This document shows positions 25,359 through 31,550 of a stretch of 64,000 nt of DNA, piece by piece (positions within the stretch are counted from its first letter, which is position 1; each line of letters starts with the position of its first letter). Both the position numbers and the translations under genes were made by a program. A model generated the notes under the pieces. The model did no database searches, was not told where the DNA came from, and saw only the letters and a program-made list of their open reading frames with translations. The stretch is from the NCBI GenBank assembly GCA_001898385.1, contig MKTT01000055.1:731-64730 (forward strand), read 5' to 3'. This DNA is from Planctomycetales bacterium 71-10. GTDB lineage: Bacteria; Planctomycetota; Planctomycetia; Isosphaerales; Isosphaeraceae.

Positions 25359-25913
25359 TTACCAGGATTTAGATGCCCGAGTTGGCAAACCTACCCTCAT
25401 GAAAAACCTAGCAAGTGCTTGAGATAGATGTTCTCGATAAGGAGTTTTGAGTCTTGGCCTACTAAATAACGGCGATTTAATTTGTTCGTCAAGAACGACT
25501 CTTGGCACGGTAAATAATTCGCGAAAGTCGACAATCCGGTTTTCGTCCATCCCACTGATCGCATCATCCTTGTTAATCATGGCCAGATTCCAGGCATATC
25601 CTTCACGAATGTTTTCGCACTGCTTTTTCCAAGACTTAGATGTCGGATTCTCGCCATTTTTTGTCTGAAAGATTTCCCAGTCCGATTTATATTCAGACAG
25701 CCTAACACAAGGCCCCATCATCACACTAGCTACGTGATTTTGTGCCAGATCACAAGCCTGAGTCATGACTATAGCATCGATTTCAATGACCTCGAAATCC
25801 AAATTACCTTTATCGTCCTGCACCCATGTAAGCAATGGGCAGTTGAAAATAATATCGCCTTGGGTAATCGGATTTTCCGGCCCGACCACCCCATACCAGG
25901 ATTGATTAGTCAT
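25359..25913 (-). CDS. Hypothetical protein (184 aa)
   Basis: The most likely start is the last of three adjacent ATG codons (25913), with AAGG correctly spaced, overlapping the previous gene's stop by eight bases. Visible sequence features are NPITQGDIIFNCPLL near the start and DAIVMTQACDLAQNHV, a pattern shared by uncharacterised bacterial and phage proteins with a conserved cysteine. No function can be given. It is followed by its own terminator. Confidence 0.55.
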   Translation of the reverse strand: MTNQSWYGVVGPENPITQGDIIFNCPLLTWVQDDKGNLDFEVIEIDAIVMTQACDLAQNHVASVMMGPCVRLSEYKSDWEIFQTKNGENPTSKSWKKQCENIREGYAWNLAMINKDDAISGMDENRIVDFRELFTVPRVVLDEQIKSPLFSRPRLKTPYREHLSQALARFFMRVGLPTRASKSW

Positions 25914-26217
25914 CATCATCCTTCGGGCCATAGTCGCCAGTCATCAGCGGATGCCACTTACGACATTCGCCGGGGGTATAGGAGATCTTACCACTGGAAC
26001 GCTTCCGAAATCTCAGCGGAACCGCAACAATGCCTTTCATCGCCAAATCATCAACATCGTTTACTGTATTGATTGGCATGACGGTCTCCTTTCGTGGTTT
26101 TCTTTTCTTTCGTTCCCGATAAATATATAAGAGATGATCCTCAGCGAATACCTTGTACATCGTAGGCAAATAAATTATTGATCCTCGAAATTTCTTGGGT
26201 AGTAATCGCGTAGCCAT
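25906..26217 (-). CDS. Small basic hypothetical protein (103 aa)
   Basis: ATG 26217 follows a dispersed motif whose GGGGG tail is the ribosome binding site. The product is basic (RERKKRKPRKETV in the middle) and ends in four aspartates. A second, stronger start exists inside: ATG 26079 (MPINTVNDVDDLAMKGIVAV) with AAAGGAG nine bases before it, giving a 57-residue protein. Either both forms are made or the internal one is the real gene. Unknown function. Confidence 0.5.
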   Translation of the reverse strand: MATRLLPKKFRGSIIYLPTMYKVFAEDHLLYIYRERKKRKPRKETVMPINTVNDVDDLAMKGIVAVPLRFRKRSSGKISYTPGECRKWHPLMTGDYGPKDDDD

Positions 26218-26301
26218 CACCCACCCCCTGCTAACAATGTTCTCATTTCCCCCTTGCGAAGCACTATCATCCTGTAGTTTACACGGGAGACTCTATGAGA
26301 G

Positions 26302-26457
26302 TCAAGATCGCTTTAATCCGATGGTGACTACCCCTACACCACTAATTTCCACCTCAGCCTTTAAACCAATGACAACCGCCCACAGGTTATTCAACAGGGC
26401 AATTTGTTCGGGCGAAAGACCATTATTAGCAGGGGGTTTTTGTTCATTCATCGTCAT
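26302..26457 (-). CDS. Small hypothetical protein (51 aa)
   Basis: ATG 26457 follows AGGTG; stop at 26302. The product starts MTMNEQKPPANNGLSPEQIA and is otherwise a hydrophobic helix and short strands (WAVVIGLKAEVEISGVGVVT). The dispersed motif lies within the first dozen codons, read as KPPANN. The start region overlaps the end of a 25-codon frame upstream. Unknown function. Confidence 0.5.
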   Translation of the reverse strand: MTMNEQKPPANNGLSPEQIALLNNLWAVVIGLKAEVEISGVGVVTIGLKRS

Positions 26458-26521
26458 AATCAGCACCTAGGATTTCAAACTTGAGCAAAATATAGCCCTG
26501 GACTTCTTTGTAGTGATTCAT
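26444..26521 (-). CDS. Possible microprotein (25 aa)
   Basis: ATG 26521 with GAGGT nine bases upstream; it reads MNHYKEVQGYILLKFEILG and ends ADYDDE. It starts three bases after the upstream gene and ends inside the next one, the usual packing of small phage genes. Too short to prove by sequence. Confidence 0.35.
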   Translation of the reverse strand: MNHYKEVQGYILLKFEILGADYDDE

Positions 26522-26524
26522 TTT

Positions 26525-26926
26525 TCAAACCTCGATCGGAATCCAATCTTTTCTAGTATCTACATTAACTTTTGCCTTAGGCCCAAAATCCGTAGCCCAT
26601 AAGACACCATTAATTTCAACGTCGCACCAATTTTCCAGTCGACGCATCGGGCCCCATTCAATCCAATACCAGTCCCCCGATTTCATTGCAATAGATTCTT
26701 TGGATTGCATAAGTGCTTCTTGGACACAGGCAATCCACGCCCCTTTCTCGTCGACAACTCTTTCATCGATGACAATCTGAAATCGAACTGACTTTTCATA
26801 GATTTCGCCCTTCAGCTTATCGGGTTGATACCACTCAGATTGCACAGTTTTATAGTGTTCTTCGGCTGTCTTAGATTTCCAACTATTATAATCGACTTTG
26901 GGCTTTGACTTGAACCATCCAAACAT
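26525..26926 (-). CDS. Hypothetical protein (133 aa)
   Basis: ATG 26926 (MFGWFKSKPKVDYNSWKSKT) with AGGAGAT about eight bases upstream. A charged helical N terminus is followed by alternating strands and Trp-rich DWYWIEWGPMRRLENW. First gene of the leftward accessory block; it starts 75 bp left of a terminator. No family recognised. Confidence 0.55.
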   Translation of the reverse strand: MFGWFKSKPKVDYNSWKSKTAEEHYKTVQSEWYQPDKLKGEIYEKSVRFQIVIDERVVDEKGAWIACVQEALMQSKESIAMKSGDWYWIEWGPMRRLENWCDVEINGVLWATDFGPKAKVNVDTRKDWIPIEV

Positions 26927-27000
26927 TGCACATATCTCCTGTGATCGAAAACACTTAACACACAATATAATATAGGCCGGATTTCCTCAGTTGGGCACAC

Positions 27001-27038
27001 AAAAAACCCGGTCTACCCCAAAATATAGGATAGCCGGG
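27001..27038 (-). terminator. Leftward terminator in the divergent control region
   Basis: On the minus strand a stem CCCGGCTATCC pairs, with small bulges, with GGGTAGACCGGG, and is followed by six T residues. It would stop leftward transcription entering from the integrase side before it reaches the accessory genes. Confidence 0.6.
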
Positions 27039-27042
27039 CATA

Positions 27043-27400
27043 GGGATTTCAGATGTTAGCAGGGGGTTATTGGGGTCTAGTCCACGAGTTTCAACGCACA
27101 TGTCATGCCAATCTCCCCAAGTCATTACCCACCAACACCATACGTCATTCCGTCATCTTGTTAAACACCTGCCGTTTTGACAAGTTTGATGAATTTTTAT
27201 AAATGTTGGGCGATCCGGCGAAGAACCATCCTAGTTGAGAGCGTTGGCCGAAAGTACAGACCTTGGAATTCCTATTCAACAAGTAGGGATTAGCCCTCGA
27301 AATTTACGTCGAGAACGCCAGTGATCGACCTATTAGCAGGTGGTTGAGGGTGTATTCTAATTGGGCGATTTTTTGCAACTACGAAGGGAGACTCAGAGTT
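27043..27400. promoter_or_regulatory. Control region upstream of the csrA-primase operon
   Basis: About 360 bp without a gene. It holds two dispersed motifs (27055, 27332), four GTCAT repeats within 55 bp (27102, 27121, 27144, 27152), an inverted repeat CTTGT/ACAAG (27158-27184) that overlaps a rightward promoter, and a long leader with small inverted repeats (CTCGA...TCGAG near 27297-27314). This looks like the regulatory centre of the phage, but no repressor gene was recognised nearby. Confidence 0.45.
27177..27205 (+). promoter_or_regulatory. Rightward sigma-70-type promoter
   Basis: A perfect -35 box TTGACA (27177-27182), with a -10 candidate TATAAA (27198-27203, 15 bp spacer) or TAAATG (17 bp). 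It would drive csrA and the primase after a leader of about 190 nt. An inverted repeat spans the -35 box. Confidence 0.5.
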
Positions 27401-27598
27401 ATGTTAAAACTCAGCAGAAGAGATGGCGAATCGATCGAACTATTTACGTCGGATGGCGTCGTCACAATCGAATTCGAGCAATCCCTTAAGGGTAACTCTC
27501 GTGTCGCGATTTTTGCCCCTAGAGAAATTCGTATCGTAAGAACTGAACTATTGAATGGAGACATCAGCAATGCCACAGAATCCAACCGCCGTCCATAA
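27401..27598 (+). CDS. CsrA-family RNA-binding regulator (65 aa)
   Basis: ATG 27401 follows GGGAG. The protein MLKLSRRDGESIELF ... FAPREIRIVRTEL aligns with CsrA/RsmA over its whole beta core: the Leu/Arg-rich first strand, the GE turn, the hydrophobic strands, and the terminal AP-x-E-I-x-I-x-R-x-E box with the RNA-contacting Arg. CsrA dimers bind GGA-containing hairpins near ribosome binding sites and control translation. As first gene of the rightward operon it probably tunes host or phage mRNAs. It overlaps the primase start by 29 bp. Confidence 0.8.
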   Translation: MLKLSRRDGESIELFTSDGVVTIEFEQSLKGNSRVAIFAPREIRIVRTELLNGDISNATESNRRP

Positions 27599-28868
27599 AT
27601 CCGCCCTCGAATATGCGAAATGTGGACTACGTGTTTTGCCCATCTTGCCAAATGAAAAAGTTCCCGCCATTAAAAAGTGGCCACAACGGGCAACCCGCCG
27701 CAAACAGCAAATCGACCGATGGTTTTTGGGGAAACATGCTGAGGGGAATCTTGGCTTGGCAACAGGTAATGGGATTATTGCCGTCGACATTGACGTAAAA
27801 AGGGAATGCGGTCTGACTTCCTTTTTAAACATGGTCGGCGACAACGAACTACCGGACACCGCCAATGCGATTACTGCCAGTGGTGGATATCATTATCTTT
27901 TTCGGACTGCACAAAAAATAGGCAATGCTGTTGGGCTTCGGCCGGGCATCGATATCCGTGGTGATAATGGGATGATCGTGGTCGCACCCTCAAGTATTCC
28001 TTATGATGAGTTTGGCAGGGATTTTTATCAGTGGGTTGATCACCCCGCTAAGGGCATTGCTGAGGCCCCTACATGGTTGATCGAGCAAATCCATACACCC
28101 CCCTCCCCCGCTCATCCTGACCGCCCAATCACGGAGTTTGATAAGCAGGGGGATATTGGCGAGCTTGCCCGGGACATTATTACACGCTATCCAGTGCTCA
28201 AACCGGGCACCCGGAATAAGGTCATGTGTTCGGCGGTTTGCTCATTACTCAGCCGACGTTTTACGCCCGACATCACAGAGCAAGTCATCGGCGTGTGGTG
28301 GGAGCATTATTATAAGCAGGGGGTGGTTGGCACTTCGCCCGAACAAGGTCAACGCGAGATCAAGTCTGTAGTGCGGTCGATAGTCGACAGTAATTCTCTA
28401 GTGATCAGTAACGTAAACCATAAGGAGAACATCCGGGCGATCAAACTAACACCCGAACAAATTTCTCTCGTCAACTCACTCGGGAACAAGACCTCACGAC
28501 CAAACGAACATACTATACTTCATACAGTTGTTACACAGTCGCTTGATGCCATGTTTGCTGAGGCTTTGATCGTCCATTTTACTTACGAGATGAGCAAGTC
28601 TGAGGGCCCGTCGTACAAGGCGACCTTTCAGCAAATCGCGGACATCATCTATTCTCGTCATGGTAAAAAATTCAACTCCAACCAAAGCGAACGACTGAAG
28701 AAAAAATATGTGTCTCGGCAAAACCAACCTGCAAAAGAACTGGAATTGATCGTGCAAACCAAAACCGGAAATCGTAGTGGCCAAGCCTCCGAATACCTGT
28801 TGACCGGCTTACAATATTTCATCGACGGGATTTGTCCTACATTTAATTTAGAGTGCGTGGGATTTTGA
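27570..28868 (+). CDS. Bifunctional DNA primase/polymerase (PrimPol) (432 aa)
   Basis: ATG 27570 has GGAG nine bases upstream. The prim-pol domain fills the first 190 residues: ALEYAKCGLRVLPILPNEKV, the metal-binding DID in IIAVDIDVKR, ASGGYHYLF with the conserved His, and GIDIRGDNGMIVVAPSS. A primase C-terminal domain follows (SVVRSIVDS region), then an uncharacterised helical part. No helicase is encoded, so the host helicase is probably used. Dispersed motifs are read in the sense frame as DKQGDI and YKQGVV. Confidence 0.88.
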   Translation: MPQNPTAVHKSALEYAKCGLRVLPILPNEKVPAIKKWPQRATRRKQQIDRWFLGKHAEGNLGLATGNGIIAVDIDVKRECGLTSFLNMVGDNELPDTANAITASGGYHYLFRTAQKIGNAVGLRPGIDIRGDNGMIVVAPSSIPYDEFGRDFYQWVDHPAKGIAEAPTWLIEQIHTPPSPAHPDRPITEFDKQGDIGELARDIITRYPVLKPGTRNKVMCSAVCSLLSRRFTPDITEQVIGVWWEHYYKQGVVGTSPEQGQREIKSVVRSIVDSNSLVISNVNHKENIRAIKLTPEQISLVNSLGNKTSRPNEHTILHTVVTQSLDAMFAEALIVHFTYEMSKSEGPSYKATFQQIADIIYSRHGKKFNSNQSERLKKKYVSRQNQPAKELELIVQTKTGNRSGQASEYLLTGLQYFIDGICPTFNLECVGF

Positions 28869-28882
28869 TAAAGGAGATTAAC

Positions 28883-29125
28883 ATGACGATCGTGCATTAT
28901 GGTGATTTCGATGCGATGAATGCCCTTGGTAGTGAATATCTGAGGAAGTGCAAAGTATCCACTTGGAAATTCGTCGCCGGCCGTTGGCTACCGTTGGGTT
29001 GGCTGGTGCCGGATGATGTGATTAATGATTTGGATTTAAAGGTCATGAACAACGCTCAAGCCTACTGCAACCGCGACAAGGCCCGTAAACGCTCTGTACG
29101 CAATCGTAAGCCATCGCCAGTATGA
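28883..29125 (+). CDS. Hypothetical protein (80 aa)
   Basis: ATG 28883 follows a strong AAAGGAG. It begins MTIVHYGDFDAMNALGSEYL and ends in a very basic tail (RDKARKRSVRNRKPSPV) that may bind nucleic acid. Fourteen bases after the primase gene, so in the same operon. No family recognised. Confidence 0.5.
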   Translation: MTIVHYGDFDAMNALGSEYLRKCKVSTWKFVAGRWLPLGWLVPDDVINDLDLKVMNNAQAYCNRDKARKRSVRNRKPSPV

Positions 29126-29157
29126 TTTGACCACCCCTCCCCTCAAAACGCCACCAC

Positions 29158-29205
29158 GGCCCTCCTAGGGCCTTTAAACGACGTGTGGCCCAGAAGGCCA
29201 CGCAC
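29158..29205 (+). promoter_or_regulatory. Two consecutive hairpins before the HNH gene
   Basis: GGCCCTCCTAGGGCC followed by TTTAAA (29158-29176) is a weak terminator-like hairpin. A second one, GTGGCC with GGCCAC (29184-29200), follows just upstream of the HNH ribosome binding site. They may attenuate transcription between the primase and the endonuclease gene. Confidence 0.35.
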
Positions 29206-29227
29206 CAACCAAAAAAGGATAAACAAT

Positions 29228-29899
29228 ATGAGTAAAATACCACCCCGTGTAAAAGACATCCGTGGACGAGTTTACAACAGACTATTTGTCAAAGACTTTG
29301 TCGAGTGCAACGCCTACCAGCAAGCGGCCTGGCTATGTAAATGCCTTTGTGGTAGCCCAAAAGATGTCATCGTGACCACCAACGCACTATCAACCGGCAA
29401 CACAACCTCATGTGGGTGTCAACGTCGAGATAACGCCCTAGCCAACTGCCTAAAAAACGTGAAGCATGCTCATTTTGTGGGCGTCGATCACAAGTCGCTT
29501 ACGGGCACCACCTATGACGCTATGATCGCCCGATGTTATCATGAGTATTCGGATGGTTGGGAGGATTACGGTAGCAGGGGAATTAAGGTGTGTGAGAGAT
29601 GGCGGGGCGAGATGGGCTATCAAAATTTTGTGGAGGACATGGGTAAACGGCCGAGCAAACGATATTCGATTGACCGCATTAATAATGATGGTAATTACGA
29701 ACCCTCAAACTGTAGATGGGCGATCAAGAAAACCCAGAACCGCAATAAGTCTGACAATGTCCTACTTGAATATGATGGGCGAACGATGTGTTTGTCCGAA
29801 TGGGCGGAAGAGACTGGTATTCGGTGGAAAACAATTGAGGGCCGGCTAAAACGTGGATGGCCGGTCGAAAAAGCACTTACTACCCCCAAAATGCGTTGA
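29228..29899 (+). CDS. HNH/AP2-like homing-type endonuclease, copy 2 (223 aa)
   Basis: ATG 29228 follows AAAAGGA. Same layout as the protein at 21458-22102: a zinc-ribbon-like start (CKCLCGS ... NTTSCGCQ), the core YDAMIARCYHEY, DYGSRGIKVCERW and DMGKRP with IDRINNDGNYEPSNCRW, and a C-terminal helix-turn-helix (LSEWAEETGIRWKTIEGRL). Probably a free-standing homing endonuclease. Dispersed motif read as GSRGIK, within the conserved core. Confidence 0.72.
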   Translation: MSKIPPRVKDIRGRVYNRLFVKDFVECNAYQQAAWLCKCLCGSPKDVIVTTNALSTGNTTSCGCQRRDNALANCLKNVKHAHFVGVDHKSLTGTTYDAMIARCYHEYSDGWEDYGSRGIKVCERWRGEMGYQNFVEDMGKRPSKRYSIDRINNDGNYEPSNCRWAIKKTQNRNKSDNVLLEYDGRTMCLSEWAEETGIRWKTIEGRLKRGWPVEKALTTPKMR

Positions 29900-29913
29900 G
29901 CAGGAGATTTAAC

Positions 29914-30222
29914 ATGAAAGACGAAGACGATTGCAATTGCCCACTGTGCCAAATGATGGACGCTACGCTGGCAGAAAATCAAATGGCCGCTGAAATGCTG
30001 AGAAAAGGCAAAGTCAAGCCCGGAAAGTGTGTTGAGTTAAGAATTAGCCACAATATCCAATGGGTATGTGATGGGGTTGTTAAGCCGAAAGATTTGTGGA
30101 ATATCGACGAGGTAGCCAAATATTATTCGTTCGATGAAATCTACGAGACTTACGACCCCTGGGCAGCAACCGTCACTTATACCATTCTACCTTTAAACAA
30201 TTTCCCCCTAACCCCCTGCTAA
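29914..30222 (+). CDS. Hypothetical protein (102 aa)
   Basis: ATG 29914 is preceded by TGAGCAGGAG, where the stop of the HNH gene, the dispersed motif and the ribosome binding site are one and the same sequence. N terminus MKDEDDCNCPLCQMM could bind metal. Its end (PLTPC stop) coincides with another dispersed motif in the opposite orientation. Unknown function. Confidence 0.5.
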   Translation: MKDEDDCNCPLCQMMDATLAENQMAAEMLRKGKVKPGKCVELRISHNIQWVCDGVVKPKDLWNIDEVAKYYSFDEIYETYDPWAATVTYTILPLNNFPLTPC

Positions 30223-30269
30223 TAATTTACTTACACCCCTATTTATATCAACTTAGTAGGAATTGAAAT

Positions 30270-30326
30270 ATGAAAACAGAAGATGTCAAGCCCATGCTAA
30301 CACGTCTGGGATTCCTTGGGCATTGA
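30270..30326 (+). CDS. Possible leader peptide (18 aa)
   Basis: ATG 30270 with AGGAA in the correct place reads MKTEDVKPMLTRLGFLGH. It lies 26 bp before the next gene and may be a leader or a decayed gene. Weak evidence. Confidence 0.2.
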   Translation: MKTEDVKPMLTRLGFLGH

Positions 30327-30352
30327 AAGTTGAAAGATGAGCAGGAGGGCTA

Positions 30353-30658
30353 ATGTTCTATCGTTGGAATTGGGATTACGCCGGGCGAGTCTATGAAACG
30401 TTTTGGTGTTTACAAGCCGCTGATGCCGAGAACGCCAAACATTTCGCTTACCACCTAAATGAAGTTACGGCTATCACCTATATTTTTGGGCCGGATTTTT
30501 GCGACTTCGCCGACTGTGAGAAGGCATCCCTTAAACTGCATAAGTGTATTGGTGATATTGTGCGTGAAATATTAGAGGATCGCCGCAAGAAAGAGGATTG
30601 GACTGAGTTCAAAAACCGCAAATGGAATGAATATTTCAGGAAACCGCCCGTTAAATGA
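30353..30658 (+). CDS. Hypothetical protein (101 aa)
   Basis: ATG 30353 follows TGAGCAGGAGGGCTA, a dispersed motif acting as Shine-Dalgarno. The product MFYRWNWDYAGRVYETFWCL is aromatic-rich at the start and basic and helical at the end (IVREILEDRRKKEDWTEFKN). No family recognised. Confidence 0.5.
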   Translation: MFYRWNWDYAGRVYETFWCLQAADAENAKHFAYHLNEVTAITYIFGPDFCDFADCEKASLKLHKCIGDIVREILEDRRKKEDWTEFKNRKWNEYFRKPPVK

Positions 30659-30659
30659 G

Positions 30660-30688
30660 TTGATTCCCAAACAATCCCCTCCTATAAT
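30660..30688 (+). promoter_or_regulatory. Consensus-like sigma-70 promoter
   Basis: TTGATT (30660-30665), exactly 17 bp spacer, TATAAT (30683-30688). The best host-type promoter seen in the element; it points at the secreted protein gene that starts 42 bases downstream of the -10 box. Confidence 0.75.
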
Positions 30689-30729
30689 AGTGGAGTACCA
30701 CACAAACCACCCCTTACGAGACGCCCGCA

Positions 30730-31536
30730 ATGTCCACCACCACCCTCCTGCTAATCTTCGCTACGCTCGGACAGTCGCCCATCGAAACCAAGTACAGCGA
30801 AGCCCATGATATTAGTAGCGATGTTGTTGACCTGAAAGATATTTATACTTACGGCGGGGATATCGATTTGTCATTTTGGTACGATTACAAAGGCAAGACT
30901 CGGGAAGCGTGCAACCCCCTTGACAAGATAGACCTCATGCTATTTTCGTCATCAAAGGATTGGCGGTTCCTCAAATACAACGATACCGTTCTAATGATTG
31001 ATGGAGAACGTCGTTCGCTCAAATCCACTAGAAATTCCCGAGATGTTGAAACGGGCTATGTCACCGAAATCTTTCACTATGACTTGCGTGTTCGAGATGT
31101 CTTGGCGATTGCCTATGCCAATGAAGTCAAGTTGTTCGTGGGTTCCATTACGATCCCTATTCACCAACCCGAACGCGACGACCTTAAAGAATACTGCCGG
31201 CGGTTATTGATGTCATCGAATGAGTACAAGGCTATTATTGAGAAGAATGAGTCGAACAGGAAGGCGATGGTTGAGGCCGAACAGAAAGCCAAAGCCGAAA
31301 GCGAACGTGCAGAATTTGAAAGCCAACTGGCTAAGGCTAAGGCTGAGAATGATAAATTACAAGCCCGTGCCAGGGACAAGGCTGCTCAGTCCGATATTCA
31401 GATGGCCAAGCAGTTCATCAAAATCGACAAGGCCAAATCCGCCCGAGAATATCTCTATAAGGCATTGAATAGAAAACCCTCGGAATCCCTTGTGAGAGAC
31501 GCCGAGGGCCTACTTGAGAAGTTGCCGGCCGAATAA
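30730..31536 (+). CDS. Secreted coiled-coil protein, candidate lysogenic-conversion gene (268 aa)
   Basis: The first 17 residues (MSTTTLLLIFATLGQSP) look like a signal peptide, though short and without a basic N terminus; the dispersed motif is read inside it as TLLLI. A beta-rich domain follows to about residue 150, then a long Lys/Glu/Ala coiled coil (EKNESNRKAMVEAEQKAKAE onward), and a TPR-like end (AREYLYKALNRKPSESLV). With its own host-type promoter and position beside the integrase it resembles a moron expressed in the lysogen. Exact role unknown. Confidence 0.6.
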   Translation: MSTTTLLLIFATLGQSPIETKYSEAHDISSDVVDLKDIYTYGGDIDLSFWYDYKGKTREACNPLDKIDLMLFSSSKDWRFLKYNDTVLMIDGERRSLKSTRNSRDVETGYVTEIFHYDLRVRDVLAIAYANEVKLFVGSITIPIHQPERDDLKEYCRRLLMSSNEYKAIIEKNESNRKAMVEAEQKAKAESERAEFESQLAKAKAENDKLQARARDKAAQSDIQMAKQFIKIDKAKSAREYLYKALNRKPSESLVRDAEGLLEKLPAE

Positions 31537-31550
31537 CACCCACCCCCTGC

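Noticed and set aside
29500-29560. tRNA or other structured RNA genes in the prophage
   Set aside because: I looked for cloverleaf-like stems and T-arm sequences throughout the element and saw none that could be supported.
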